Shown here in pieces: positions 9,714-18,713 of a stretch of DNA of 64,000 bases. Position 1 is the first letter of the stretch, and every line of letters begins with the position of its first letter. Below the pieces are notes generated by a model. It was not told the DNA's origin, made no database searches, and worked only from the letters and a program-made list of their open reading frames with translations. The translations under genes were made by a program, and so were the position numbers. The DNA comes from an uncultured Planctomycetota bacterium (GTDB taxonomy: Bacteria > Planctomycetota > Planctomycetia > Gemmatales > HRBIN36), in the NCBI GenBank assembly GCA_937944855.1, contig CALFAY010000026.1:53407-117406 (forward strand), given 5' to 3'.

Positions 9714-10664
9714 ATGACTTGCGCGCGCAAGGCTTTTACGCTTATCGAACTTTTGGTCGTGATGGCGATCCTCGCCGTGCTCATGGGTCTGTTGTTGCCC
9801 GCGGTGCAGAAGGTCCGCGTGGCCGCAGATCGGATGAAGTGCGCCAACAACCTCCGCCAAATCGGCATTGCCAGCCACCATTATCACAACGACTACAGCC
9901 GCTTTCCCGAGGGCTGGACGATGGGCACTAATTTCGGCCCATTGAGCCGTCTGGCCCCGTATCTGGAGTTGGACAACATCCATCGCACCATCGACTTCAG
10001 CGTGCCGGTCGATCACGCCAACAACGCCACCGCCCGTCTGGCGAGCATAAAACTGCTTCGTTGTCCCGCCGATGTGCAGAATCCCTTGCCGGAAACGGGA
10101 GGTGCAACGAACTATATGGCGAACTTGGGAAATAACATTCTCTTCGCGCCCGGGGGATTCGCCAATCCATTAAATGCAGGCTTGCCACGGCCGAACGGTA
10201 TTTTTTTTCCGAACAGCCTCACGACTTTTGCTTCCGTGTATGACGGTACTAGCACGACAGCTTTTTACAGCGAACGCGTTCTGGCTGATGGCAGCAACGG
10301 TATTGTCAGTCCGCTGGAGGATGTGTTCTTCGGGAGGACGACACCCAACACGCCCGACGAAGCCTACGCCCAATGCCAGGCTCTCGATATCAACGACTTG
10401 TCGAATCAGGCACCGGTGTTCATGGGCGCGCCGTGGTTGCACGGCCAACACCAGTACCAGCACGTCTCGCCGCCCAATAAGCGATCCTGTGGGTTCTTTT
10501 TAACCTCGCGGGCGACCATGCCGCCGAGCAGTCGTCATCCGAATGGCGTCAACGTGCTTTTTGGCGACGGTTCGCTGCGCTATGTGACTAATAATATTGA
10601 TCTCCAGATCTGGCGTGCGCTCGGCTCACGCAACGGGGGTGAGCCGGTCAGTGACGAATTCTGA
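9714..10664 (+). CDS. DUF1559 family pseudopilin-like protein
   Basis: This 316-residue protein begins with a type IV pilin/pseudopilin class III signal ([20 protein letters not shown]), continuing as the usual helix [26 protein letters not shown]. That is the hallmark of the DUF1559 family, which is greatly expanded in planctomycetes. The C-terminus has the matching motif [14 protein letters not shown] prepilin peptidase would process it, and it is probably displayed on or near the cell surface; its function is unknown. The start is supported by the signal position and GAGG upstream. It is not part of the Tad locus. Confidence 0.93.
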   Translation: MTCARKAFTLIELLVVMAILAVLMGLLLPAVQKVRVAADRMKCANNLRQIGIASHHYHNDYSRFPEGWTMGTNFGPLSRLAPYLELDNIHRTIDFSVPVDHANNATARLASIKLLRCPADVQNPLPETGGATNYMANLGNNILFAPGGFANPLNAGLPRPNGIFFPNSLTTFASVYDGTSTTAFYSERVLADGSNGIVSPLEDVFFGRTTPNTPDEAYAQCQALDINDLSNQAPVFMGAPWLHGQHQYQHVSPPNKRSCGFFLTSRATMPPSSRHPNGVNVLFGDGSLRYVTNNIDLQIWRALGSRNGGEPVSDEF

Positions 10665-10770
10665 CTTTCGCCAATTGTGCAGGTAGCTGGCGACGGGTTT
10701 CCAAGGGGGCCCGCCGCCTTATCTGGCCTTACACGCTTTTAACGCCTTATATGAGGAGGGTTAAGCGACC

Positions 10771-11148
10771 ATGCGCCTTATCCGGGCAAGCCTTATTATC
10801 CCCCTAATCTTGATCGGATGTACCAAGGGGCCGCAACGGGCCGACCCCGTCGATCCGGAAACGGCCCGCACGACCCTGCAGGTTGTTCTGGACAGTTGGC
10901 GAAAAGGCGACAAACCGGAGGACTTGAAGCAGCGTAATCCTTCCATTGTCGTTCAGGACATGGATTGGGAGAGCGGGTTTCAATTAGTCGAATACGAAGT
11001 CATGGGCCAGGGAACTGCTGAGGACGCCAATTTGATGTGCCCGGTGAAGCTGGTGGTACGCACCCCCGGCGGCGAAGTCACCACGAAGGAGGTGACCTAT
11101 ATCGTGGGCACCAGTCCCAGGCTGACGGTATTTCGCAAGCTGTTCTGA
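10771..11148 (+). CDS. Small putative lipoprotein
   Basis: This 125-residue protein has a lipoprotein signal with the lipobox LIGC at residue about 17 (IIPLILIGCTKGP). The compact alpha/beta body VDPETARTTLQVVLDSWRKG is reminiscent of small NTF2/SnoaL-like planctomycete proteins. GAGGAGGG lies 9 bases upstream of the ATG. It often occurs after DUF1559 genes in planctomycetes, and here it lies 106 bases downstream of one, so a functional link with the pseudopilin is possible but not shown. Confidence 0.7.
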   Translation: MRLIRASLIIPLILIGCTKGPQRADPVDPETARTTLQVVLDSWRKGDKPEDLKQRNPSIVVQDMDWESGFQLVEYEVMGQGTAEDANLMCPVKLVVRTPGGEVTTKEVTYIVGTSPRLTVFRKLF

Positions 11149-11283
11149 GCCGAGCGACGTCGAGCGGTCGTCGGAAACTCAAGGCCCGTGGCGGGACGGA
11201 GGTTGCCATCGGCTTGGGGCTCGCCGATAACATCCACAGCCCCCGCGAAGACCATTCCCCCGACCCGTCACGGAGACATCGCC

Positions 11284-12168
11284 ATGTTCGAGTCCTGCGC
11301 CGCCTATTTCCGATCGCTTCAGGACCGCATCTGCTCCGCCTTGGAAGAACTGGATGGCTCCGCCCGCTTCCGTGAGGACCTCTGGGACCGGCCCGGCGGC
11401 GGAGGAGGACGCACCCGGGTCATCGCTCACGGGGCGGTTCTGGAAAAGGGCGGTGTGAACTTTTCCGATGTCCACGGCGAATTCAGCGAAGAGTTCGCCA
11501 GGCAGATGCCGGGGGAGGGTCGCAGCTTCCGGGCCACGGGGATCTCCCTCGTCCTGCATCCCCTCAATCCGCTCGTGCCTACCGTGCATGCCAATTTCCG
11601 CTTCCTGACGAAAGGCGACACCTGGTGGTTTGGCGGCGGCGCCGACCTCACCCCGTACTATCCGTTCCGGGAAGACATCATCCACTTCCACAAGGTCTGG
11701 AAATCGGTCTGTTCCCGTCACGGGCCGCGGATCGACTACGGCCACCTGAAGCGCTGGTGCGACGAATATTTCTTCCTGCATCACCGACAGGAGCCGCGGG
11801 GCGTCGGCGGCATCTTCTTCGACTATCTTCAGGGCGAGTTCGAACCGCTGTTCGCCTTCGTCAGGGATGCCGGGGATGCGTTCCTCGAGGCGTACCTGCC
11901 CATCGCGCGGCGGCGGAAGGACGAACCGTTTGGCGAACGGGAGCGGACGTGGCAACAGATTCGCCGAGGGCGGTACGTCGAGTTCAATCTGCTGTACGAC
12001 CGGGGAACGATGTTCGGCTTGAAAACCGGAGGACGCATCGAGTCGATTCTGATGTCGCTGCCGCCCACGGTGCGTTGGGAGTACGATTACCGCCCTGAAC
12101 CAGGCTCGCGGGAAGCCGGACTTCTGGAAGCCCTGCGGCCGCGCGACTGGGCCGAGGAGTCGCCCTGA
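11284..12168 (+). CDS. hemF: Oxygen-dependent coproporphyrinogen III oxidase
   Basis: This 294-residue enzyme contains the aerobic coproporphyrinogen oxidase signatures. They include [16 protein letters not shown], then VHANFRFL, then [15 protein letters not shown], then YCDEYFF-like [11 protein letters not shown], and [12 protein letters not shown]. The length matches the family. It converts coproporphyrinogen III to protoporphyrinogen IX using O2 in heme synthesis in the cytosol, which indicates an aerobic lifestyle. The ATG at 11284 was chosen over the longer frame from 11188 because GGAG lies close upstream and the family begins here. It converges on ndk with a 26-base gap. Confidence 0.95.
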   Translation: MFESCAAYFRSLQDRICSALEELDGSARFREDLWDRPGGGGGRTRVIAHGAVLEKGGVNFSDVHGEFSEEFARQMPGEGRSFRATGISLVLHPLNPLVPTVHANFRFLTKGDTWWFGGGADLTPYYPFREDIIHFHKVWKSVCSRHGPRIDYGHLKRWCDEYFFLHHRQEPRGVGGIFFDYLQGEFEPLFAFVRDAGDAFLEAYLPIARRRKDEPFGERERTWQQIRRGRYVEFNLLYDRGTMFGLKTGGRIESILMSLPPTVRWEYDYRPEPGSREAGLLEALRPRDWAEESP

Positions 12169-12194
12169 ATCCGACCGCGCCGGCCAGGGCCGCT

Positions 12195-12647
12195 TCAATC
12201 GCCGATGACCCAGGCGTGATCGACAGGTTGCCAGGCGACCAGTTCTTCGGGCCGGAACCACAAGGCAATCTCGGCAGCCGCAGTTTTGGGACTGTCGCTG
12301 CCGTGAACGAGATTGTTCTGGATGCTGCACCCGAAGTCGCCGCGGATGGTGCCCGGCGGGGCCTTGGCGCCATCGGTCGGTCCCATCATGGCCCGCACCA
12401 CGGCGACCGCCTCCCGGCCCTCCAGCACGACGGCGACTGTCGGCCCCGCGGTGATGAAGCTGACCAGCGATTCATAAAACGGTTTGCTTTTGTGAACCGC
12501 GTAGTGCCTTTCCGCCAAGGCCCGGTCAGCCTGCACAAGTTTCAGGCCGACCAGGCGCAGTCCTTTTTGCTCGAAGCGTTGCAGGACAGTGCCGACGAGT
12601 CGGCGATGGACGCCATCCGGCTTGATCAGGACCAGGGTTCGTTGCAT
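12195..12647 (-). CDS. ndk: Nucleoside diphosphate kinase
   Basis: This 150-residue protein carries the NDK active-site motif NNLVHGSDS with the phospho-accepting His115. Also present are the N-terminal RTLVLIKPDGV, the RHYAVHKSKPFY substrate loop and GTIRGDFG. It equilibrates nucleoside triphosphate pools with ATP in the cytosol. The ATG at 12647 has GGAGAAG upstream and gives the standard family length; an upstream methionine adds nine residues without support. Confidence 0.96.
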   Translation of the reverse strand: MQRTLVLIKPDGVHRRLVGTVLQRFEQKGLRLVGLKLVQADRALAERHYAVHKSKPFYESLVSFITAGPTVAVVLEGREAVAVVRAMMGPTDGAKAPPGTIRGDFGCSIQNNLVHGSDSPKTAAAEIALWFRPEELVAWQPVDHAWVIGD

Positions 12648-12781
12648 GGCCGTGTGCTTCTCCAGAAATAGCAAAGCGACTTGCCATGCTGAATATGACT
12701 TGGCAGGCCATCGGCAAGCGTCGGCGTGTTTCCGGATTCGTAAAATGCCCCGGTTGAAGCTAGCACAGGAGAAGCCACGCG

Positions 12782-13969
12782 ATGATGCAACTTTCGACGA
12801 TGGCGGCCTCGATCAAGCCGTCGGCGACGCTGGCGGCCGGGGCCAAGGCCATGCAAATGCGGGCCGAAGGGGTCCATGTTTTCGACTTCAGCCTGGGCGA
12901 GCCGGACTTCCCCACCCCAGAGCATATCTGCCAGGCCGCCGTCCGGGCCATGCAGCAGGGCAAGACGCGGTACACCCCCGCCGGCGGAACCGCGGAACTG
13001 CGGTCGGCTATCTGCCGGATGTACCAACGGATCCACGGCGTCACCTTCACGCCGGACCAGGTCCTGATTTCCAACGGAGCCAAGCATTCGATCTTCAACG
13101 TGCTGGCCGCGCTGGTCGGGCCGGGAGACGAGGTCATCATTCCGGCTCCGTTCTGGGTCAGCTACAGCGACATGGTGGAAATGACCGGGGCTCGGCCGGT
13201 GTTCGTGCCGACGACCGAGGATCAGGAATTCAAGATGACGCCGGAGCAATTGCGGCAAGCGATCACGCCACGCACCCGGCTGTTGATGCTGAACTCGCCG
13301 TCCAACCCGACCGGCACCACCTACACTCGGGAAGAACTGCAAGCGTTAGCCGATGTGATTCTCGATTCCCATCTCGCCGTGCTCAGCGACGAGATCTACG
13401 AGCATTTGGTGTACGACGGCGTCAAATCCACCTGCTTCGTGGGTCTGCGGCCGGAGTTGAAGGAGCGAACCATCACCGTCAGCGGCGTGAGCAAGACCTA
13501 TGCCATGACCGGCTGGCGGATCGGCTGGGCGTGTGGCCCGGCTTCGCTCATCAAAGCGATGGCGAACGTGCAAAGTCAGGCGACCGGCTGCCCCAGCAGC
13601 ATCAGCCAGGCCGCCGCTCTGGCTGCCATCGAAGGCGATCAGACCTGCGTAGAAACGATGCGACGGGCTTTCGAGCAACGACGCGATCTCGTGTACGAAC
13701 GGTTGTCCCGACTGCCAGGCCTCTCGCTGGTCAAGCCGACCGGGGCGTTCTACGCTTTCTTCCGCATCGCTGACCACTTCGGCCGAAACTTGGGCGGCCG
13801 CCGCATCACCGACTCGGTGACGTTCTGCGAAGCGGCCCTGGAAGCAGCCCACGTCAACATCGTGCCGGGAGCACCGTTCGGAGCCGAGGGCTACGCCCGC
13901 ATGTCCTTCGCCACCAGCCGGGAGGAGATCGAGGGCGGCATCGAGGCCCTCGCCGAGTTTCTGAAATGA
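12782..13969 (+). CDS. Class I pyridoxal-phosphate aminotransferase (aspartate aminotransferase-like)
   Basis: This 395-residue fold-type I aminotransferase has FSLGEPDFPTPEHI, then SNGAKHS, NSPSNPTGTTY, and SDEIYEHLVYDG. The cofactor lysine is Lys238 in SGVSKTYAMTGWRIGW, and the C-terminal arginine lies in YARMSFATS. It belongs to the AspC/prephenate aminotransferase subgroup (aspartate, glutamate or prephenate substrates), and the exact substrate cannot be assigned by eye. GGAG lies close upstream, and the second ATG at 12785 is an equally possible start. Confidence 0.92.
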   Translation: MMQLSTMAASIKPSATLAAGAKAMQMRAEGVHVFDFSLGEPDFPTPEHICQAAVRAMQQGKTRYTPAGGTAELRSAICRMYQRIHGVTFTPDQVLISNGAKHSIFNVLAALVGPGDEVIIPAPFWVSYSDMVEMTGARPVFVPTTEDQEFKMTPEQLRQAITPRTRLLMLNSPSNPTGTTYTREELQALADVILDSHLAVLSDEIYEHLVYDGVKSTCFVGLRPELKERTITVSGVSKTYAMTGWRIGWACGPASLIKAMANVQSQATGCPSSISQAAALAAIEGDQTCVETMRRAFEQRRDLVYERLSRLPGLSLVKPTGAFYAFFRIADHFGRNLGGRRITDSVTFCEAALEAAHVNIVPGAPFGAEGYARMSFATSREEIEGGIEALAEFLK

Positions 13970-13987
13970 AGCGGAAGTTTGGATCGC

Positions 13988-14284
13988 TCAGCCGCAGCGA
14001 AGACGGCCACCAGGGCGGAGCAGACGGCACAGGCGTTCCAAAGTCGGCTGATCGAACGGCGTGATGATGAAATAAGGTTTCGGGCGATTGCGGACGGCGG
14101 GGAACAGAACCAGGCCTTGCGAAACCTCGCTTTCGGTCTCAGGCCGGGCCGTTTGCGATGTGCGGGGCGAAGCAGCAGTGGATGTCATGTGCGATCGGAA
14201 AGACTCAAGGAGTTCTCGCAGTGCTCGAAGCCGCCGAGCCTCCGGGCGATCTTTCGCCATTGTCGTTGGAGGGTGCGAACTCAT
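13988..14284 (-). CDS. Hypothetical small protein
   Basis: This 98-residue frame fills most of the otherwise empty stretch 13970-14533. AGGAAGG lies about 8 bases before its ATG at 14284, and this is the main argument for it. The sequence is basic, with no membrane segment or recognised motif; the C-terminal part (PYFIITPFDQPTLERLCRLL) looks protein-like. It could still be chance. It would be transcribed toward the aminotransferase. Confidence 0.45.
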   Translation of the reverse strand: MSSHPPTTMAKDRPEARRLRALRELLESFRSHMTSTAASPRTSQTARPETESEVSQGLVLFPAVRNRPKPYFIITPFDQPTLERLCRLLRPGGRLRCG

Positions 14285-14533
14285 GAGCAACAGCCTTCCT
14301 GTACCTGATTCAGTTGTCCCAACTGCTGCCAACGTTCGCATATTCCATGCCGCAACAGACACGCCGCCCGATGCCCGTCGCAACTCTCAGCGGGACTTAG
14401 TTTTGCGTATGCAGAACTGAATACAAGGGAGCTTTCAGGTCCGAAAGGGATTGAGGCGGGACGATACAACCCGTGAGGATGACTGACCGATTCTGAATCA
14501 GCGGACGGGATGTCCGGGGGCCTTGGCACCGCT

Positions 14534-15694
14534 TCAGCGAAGGCCCAGCGGACCGTTGGGCAACATGATGAGCGGCTTGTTCGGGCCGAGCCATTCGGGA
14601 TCGTAACGGCGGGCGTAGTACATGAGCAGACCGTGGGCGGCGTGGTAGAGGGAGCCGCCTTCCATCGGCTGATTCTGGATTTCGAGGAACATCAAGGCCA
14701 CGGCATTGGCAGCCTGTTCGACCCACGGTTCGCGGATCTGCTCGTCGGACAGCGATAAGGCCAGCCATTCGAGGGTATGACCGCTGCTGTTGATCCTGCG
14801 CTGCATGTCCTGAGCGTTGCCCGGACCGGAGAAGAAATCGGTGGAAAACGAGCCGTCGGGGTTCTGATACTTTCTGGCCAGTTCCTGGTACTTGCGCTGC
14901 TGATCGGCGAGGTCCTTCCAGACGCCTTCGGTCTTTCCGCCGCGCCACAGATGGATGTTGTGGACCCAGCGGAGGCCGAAGAGCCGGTGCGTGCCGCCGC
15001 AGGCCGCGGTTTCAATCGGTTGATTGATCTCGTAGCGGACGCATTCTTCCAGGGTGAGCCGTTCGCCGTCCTCGTTAATCCATTCTGCGTCGATCCCGAC
15101 GTACTGAGCGATGATGATGATCGCCCAGCTAAGTTCCTGAGGCGGATTCTTGGCGGTGGTCTTGGCCCGCATCTTGGCGTGGTTGACGAAGTCGGCAAAC
15201 GTGTACTCTTTGCCGTTGACGATGAATTTGCGGTCCAGCGGCATGTTCCACTGGGCCATCTCGGCAATGAACTGATCCTGGTGCCCCTGACCGACGAAAG
15301 GCGGTCCCATTTGCACGTCAAGCCCCCAGCGGGTGGGCAAAAACCGCAGGCCGCGGAGTTCGCCGCCCGAGCAGATGTAATCCAGGGCGTTGACCTTCTC
15401 GCCTGTCTCGGGATGGGTCAGCGTCAGGCTCGGCCCCATCCCTAGAATGCCGTGGAAAATGGTCCAAAAGCCGTTGGTCGTCAGCAGTTCTCGACGGCGA
15501 GCCTGTTCGATGGCCGCCTCGATGCGGTCCTTGACCTGATCCAGCTGCGGTTTCGGCGGGGTCGTCAGCGGTTCTCCCGAGGAGCCGGTTCCGACCGGCG
15601 CTGGCACGCTCGGCGAATCGGTCGGAGCGCAAGAAAGCCCCACTGCCACAACCGCTGAAAGCACCAGACACGCGGCGAGATCCCCTCGAATCAT
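14534..15694 (-). CDS. Putative lipoprotein with alpha/alpha-toroid-like body
   Basis: This 386-residue protein has an N-terminal signal with a lipobox-like LSCAP at residue about 22. A Pro/Ser-rich linker follows, then a helical body with YICSGGELRGLRFLP, a HQDQFIAEMAQW segment, CGGTHRLFGLRW and YQNPDGSFSTDFF. The body and its Gly/Trp-rich turns resemble prenyltransferase-like toroids. I recall planctomycete homologues with the uninformative name of ADP-ribosylation-factor GTPase-activating protein, which should not be taken as function. It lies 7 bases downstream of the HTTM gene on the same strand, so an operon is likely. Confidence 0.75.
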   Translation of the reverse strand: MIRGDLAACLVLSAVVAVGLSCAPTDSPSVPAPVGTGSSGEPLTTPPKPQLDQVKDRIEAAIEQARRRELLTTNGFWTIFHGILGMGPSLTLTHPETGEKVNALDYICSGGELRGLRFLPTRWGLDVQMGPPFVGQGHQDQFIAEMAQWNMPLDRKFIVNGKEYTFADFVNHAKMRAKTTAKNPPQELSWAIIIIAQYVGIDAEWINEDGERLTLEECVRYEINQPIETAACGGTHRLFGLRWVHNIHLWRGGKTEGVWKDLADQQRKYQELARKYQNPDGSFSTDFFSGPGNAQDMQRRINSSGHTLEWLALSLSDEQIREPWVEQAANAVALMFLEIQNQPMEGGSLYHAAHGLLMYYARRYDPEWLGPNKPLIMLPNGPLGLR

Positions 15695-15701
15695 CGTGGC
15701 C

Positions 15702-16772
15702 TCACCTGGTCGTCACGGTCGGACGGGCCGTTCGGCGCGACCGGGCCTCGGCGCTTGGCTCGGCTCGTTTGCCCAGCAGCCGTTCCAGACCCGGCAGCCT
15801 CCGCACCCAACCTGTCAGAAACTGCCATTCTTCCTCAGTCAGATTGCTCAAGGCAGCGATGAAGTACGCCGGTCCGAAGATCGGCAACTTGTACATCAGC
15901 GCTGCGCCGATCCAGCCAACGACCGCTCCGCCCAGCAGCACAAATCGCCAGCCCCGCCGCCAGGCGAAAAATGGAAAGGCCAGCTGCCAGATCAGTACCG
16001 CATAGGTGGCCAGGCTGAGCACCACGAGGTAGAAATCGCGGCGCGGGGCCAATTCGCGTATCTCGGCCAGCTTTGCCTTGAACGGCGGAAACAGCGGATA
16101 CCACAGGGCCGTCCCCGACCACCAGTCGCCGGACTGAAGCTTGTGCAAAGCACTGACGACGACGATGATGGCGAAGTGGACCTGAATCAGGCGTACAGCA
16201 AGATTGGCCGCAACACTCGGCGGTTTGTCTGCCGGTCCCAATAGCAGGCCATCCCAGCCGCCGATCAGCCGTCCCAGGCTCCAGCCCGGTCGGCTCCGCC
16301 AACCCAGAAGGAGATAGCCGACCATCAAGTAGAACGTCAGCATCAGCAGAAGTACGTCGCCGTCGTAGGAGATGGCCGGATTGGCCGTGAACGAGGCCAC
16401 GGCCAGCCAAGTCATGACTCCGGTGATTCGCGTTGCGATGCCCGCTGTGAACAGCGCGATCACCGCAATCGAGGTCCAGTACAGGACCGTCACCAGCGTT
16501 TCGTCCTCCCCGCACAGATAGACCAGCGACCAAGTGATCGGGGCCGGCATACTGCCGGTGTTTTGCAGACGGGAGGCATCCTTGTAGGCTTGCGTGTCGA
16601 ACCAGCCCCGCAGGCCGAACAGGGCATTTTCCTGTCCGGCGAAGCCCAGCAGCCAGGTCAGGACAAGCAGGCCGGTGAGGATTCGCAGGACGTGCAGTCC
16701 GGTCGCATCGGTCGGCGTGAACCAGAAGCGGACCCACGAACCCCACAGCCCCGTCCGCGCCATCGTTTCCAT
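15702..16772 (-). CDS. HTTM-domain membrane protein
   Basis: This 356-residue polytopic protein has about seven hydrophobic segments. The N-terminus (TDATGLHVLRILTGLLVLTW, then GWFDTQAYKD) and the TNPAISYDGD-type motif TANPAISYDGDVLLLML fit HTTM proteins, a group related to the membrane part of vitamin-K-dependent gamma-carboxylase. The activity of the bacterial members is mostly unknown. GGAGAAGGA lies 8 bases before the first ATG, supporting 16772; a second ATG three codons on is possible. It sits between a small membrane-anchored partner upstream (24 bases) and a lipoprotein downstream. Confidence 0.85.
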   Translation of the reverse strand: METMARTGLWGSWVRFWFTPTDATGLHVLRILTGLLVLTWLLGFAGQENALFGLRGWFDTQAYKDASRLQNTGSMPAPITWSLVYLCGEDETLVTVLYWTSIAVIALFTAGIATRITGVMTWLAVASFTANPAISYDGDVLLLMLTFYLMVGYLLLGWRSRPGWSLGRLIGGWDGLLLGPADKPPSVAANLAVRLIQVHFAIIVVVSALHKLQSGDWWSGTALWYPLFPPFKAKLAEIRELAPRRDFYLVVLSLATYAVLIWQLAFPFFAWRRGWRFVLLGGAVVGWIGAALMYKLPIFGPAYFIAALSNLTEEEWQFLTGWVRRLPGLERLLGKRAEPSAEARSRRTARPTVTTR

Positions 16773-16796
16773 CTGCCTGTTCCTTCTCCAGGGGAT

Positions 16797-17552
16797 TCAC
16801 TTGCCCGACGCGGAAACCGGGCCGAAGTGCGAAATCAATTCGTCAAAGGCCATCGCCGGGAAATCGCCGATCAGGGCTGCTGGCGGAATCGGCTCTTGGC
16901 TGTGACGCACCACCTCGACGCTCTCCGCCTGGTACTTCCGGGCCAAATAGCGAACGTAGGACCGGACCAGCAGTTCGGTCCAGTCCGACGTTTTCATCAC
17001 TGGCCGGTCGCGCGGCACAAGGTGTTCCGGCACCTCGCGAAGAATCAGTTCCCGCTGTTTCCCTTCCATGAGGTCCCAGATTTTGACCTTGTTGACCTGC
17101 TGGTTGGGAGCAGCCACCGACTCACCCATCATCGGCGGCACTGGCTGATCGTCGCCCAGTCCCCGGGCCAGGAGGCTCTGCCGATGGCGGACCCAGCGAT
17201 TGGCGTTGGCATCCGGCACCTCCAACGTGAGGAAGACCTCGCCGTTGCCGTCCCGCAGCCGGGCCGTGAAGTACACGCCGGTCGTGCTGGTGCGATTGGT
17301 GACGAAGTGGTAGTTGTGAGTGAACTTCAAGGGCTTCAGATAGTAAGGGAGAAAGAAGTCGTTGAGCTTGGAGGCGAACCAGGGAGCGAGGGCCATGTCG
17401 GCTCCCATCGGCGTGGGCCACGGACCGCTGGGAGCGGCGAGGATCAGGACAAGCAATGCGGTCAGATGAAAGCCGATAGCCAGAGAGCCAACGACAGTCA
17501 ACCAACCTGGCAGCGGAACGGAAGACGGTGTGTCGCGGTCCATCGGATGCAT
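16797..17552 (-). CDS. Membrane-anchored protein encoded with HTTM protein
   Basis: This 251-residue protein has one N-terminal transmembrane segment (about 18-40, GSLAIGFHLTALLVLILAA) and an extracytoplasmic domain with KFTHNYHFVTN and FLTLEVPDANA. It lacks a recognised enzyme motif. It lies directly upstream of the HTTM gene, and planctomycetes often keep this pairing, so the two probably form a complex. The ATG at 17552 is very close to GAGGA; the ATG at 17543 is better spaced and may be the real start. Confidence 0.72.
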   Translation of the reverse strand: MHPMDRDTPSSVPLPGWLTVVGSLAIGFHLTALLVLILAAPSGPWPTPMGADMALAPWFASKLNDFFLPYYLKPLKFTHNYHFVTNRTSTTGVYFTARLRDGNGEVFLTLEVPDANANRWVRHRQSLLARGLGDDQPVPPMMGESVAAPNQQVNKVKIWDLMEGKQRELILREVPEHLVPRDRPVMKTSDWTELLVRSYVRYLARKYQAESVEVVRHSQEPIPPAALIGDFPAMAFDELISHFGPVSASGK

Positions 17553-17794
17553 TTCCTCGGTGCCTGCCCTTCCAATCCTGTGCGTCCTCTCCGGTTTAAT
17601 CTACCCGAGGATTCTCCGTAGCTTGACTATTTTTTCCCTTTGCTCAAGCAAATTTTTTGCCCCAGTGAATGGAATCACCCAAAAAGCTGACAGGAGAGAC
17701 AGGTTCGGAACGGCCCACCGATATGGCCTTCTGCATTTGGCCGAATCTGCCTGAATTGCCAAAGCCCGGCTCCAGAACCTATCTTCCGCCTTGT

Positions 17795-17819
17795 GTTAAC
17801 TTTCGTTAACTAGGTTAAC
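17795..17819. repeat. Three phased GTTAAC boxes
   Basis: The palindrome GTTAAC occurs at 17795-17800, 17805-17810 and 17814-17819, spaced 10 and 9 bases from start to start, which is close to one DNA turn. A related GTTAGC follows at 17828. The spacing suggests a protein-binding array (operator) between the two divergent units. No regulator is identified. Confidence 0.45.
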
Positions 17820-17986
17820 GTCAGTTCGTTAGCGCGAAGCTACGCCAATTCAAGCAGCGGAAAGGCGGGGTAAGCTCCCTGGATTTTGAAAGCTCGTCCA
17901 AAAACTGTCTCTTTTTGACCGAAACCCTTGATTTCTTAGGAAAAATGAGAAACTTTGACATTCTCTGACTAATTTGCACAGTCCGT

Positions 17987-18002
17987 TGGCACGCGGAATG
18001 CA
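17987..18002 (+). promoter_or_regulatory. Sigma-54-type promoter candidate upstream of Flp pilin
   Basis: TGGCACG at 17987-17993 is followed after four bases by ATGCA at 17998-18002. The conserved GG and GC are 12 bases apart, as required for -24/-12 elements, and only one position departs from the core consensus. The start site would be near 18013, about 208 bases before the pilin ATG. Pilin genes are often RpoN-controlled. Confidence 0.5.
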
Positions 18003-18220
18003 CTTCCAATGGGATGAGCGGCGGAAGTGACGCCGCGGTTGACAACATAGGCACTTTGCAAGGACCCGATGGCCTGACCGGAGTTTCGCCCCTTCCTTGG
18101 ATCGTGCAAAGAATGGAGAAGTTGGCGAAGGGCCTCGTTTGTAGGTTCTTGGCGTGGTGTGTGAGTTGGGGGCGGTCCCTGACTCGATCCTGTCCTTATC
18201 GTGTACAGGAGGACTCGGAG

Positions 18221-18532
18221 ATGCGTTCGATGTTGCTGAAATTGTGGCGGGATGACGCTGGTGCGCTCATTGCCACGGAGTGGGTATTCGTCGTCACCAT
18301 CATCGTGATTGGCCTCGTCGTGGGTCTGAAGACCGTCCAGCAGGCCGTCCTGAACGAGCTGGAAGAGGTCGCTGGAGCGATCGGCGCGATCAGCCAGACC
18401 TACAGCTACGGCGGTGCGAGCGGCTGCTGCTCCTTCGTCAATGGTTCGCGTTATGTTGACGAAATCAACGTGTGGCCTGTCGCTACCTGCACCGGGGGTC
18501 TCGACGCAGATAGTGCCACGTGCGAAAACTGA
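18221..18532 (+). CDS. Flp/Tad-type pilin
   Basis: This 103-residue prepilin has a short basic leader (RSMLLKLWRDDAG) and the segment ALIATEWVFVVTIIVIGLVV, with Glu20 in the conserved place. The usual Flp motif EY is EW here. The small size and the location at the head of the Tad genes support the call. Unlike classical 50-70-residue Flp pilins, it has a polar C-terminal extension with four cysteines (CC, then C near 93 and C near 101). AGGAGG at 18207-18212 fixes the ATG at 18221. The prepilin peptidase downstream should cleave it before export and assembly. Confidence 0.85.
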   Translation: MRSMLLKLWRDDAGALIATEWVFVVTIIVIGLVVGLKTVQQAVLNELEEVAGAIGAISQTYSYGGASGCCSFVNGSRYVDEINVWPVATCTGGLDADSATCEN

Positions 18533-18553
18533 TCGCTGTCTAGCCTGACTTGG

Positions 18554-18593
18554 AAGACCTGGGTTCCTGGGTTCCCTCCGGAGCCCAGGTCTT
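18554..18593 (+). terminator. Hairpin after the pilin gene
   Basis: AAGACCTGGG (18554-18563) pairs perfectly with CCCAGGTCTT (18584-18593) around a 20-base loop. It lies 21 bases after the pilin stop. The T-run is short (CTTTCTC), so it may be an attenuator or mRNA-stability element that lets the pilin mRNA exceed that of the downstream genes. Confidence 0.55.
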
Positions 18594-18713
18594 TCTCGAA
18601 CCAGACAACCCGCTACGAGACTTTTGATTTTTCGCACTCCCTGCTTCCCCTCGGCATGGGATGCATAAGATGACCAGAAGCGGATGATCCGCCGGTTCAT
18701 CGGAAGTTGCACC

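Larger units (their letters stand above)
17553..18220. other. Intergenic leader of the Tad locus, 668 bases
   Basis: No convincing gene. The stretch separates the divergent HTTM operon and the Flp pilin gene, is AT-richer than its neighbours around 17630-17980, and contains the GTTAAC box cluster and the sigma-54-type promoter match listed separately. The frame that opens at 18014 and runs into the pilin has no signal of translation before 18221. Confidence 0.6.

Noticed and set aside
11179..12330. 383-codon minus-strand frame across hemF
   Set aside because: Antisense shadow; the plus strand clearly encodes coproporphyrinogen oxidase.
18014..18220. Longer start for the Flp pilin
   Set aside because: AGGAGG at 18207-18212 and the leader peptide position fix the start at 18221; the upstream part has no homology and includes the sigma-54 element's transcript leader.
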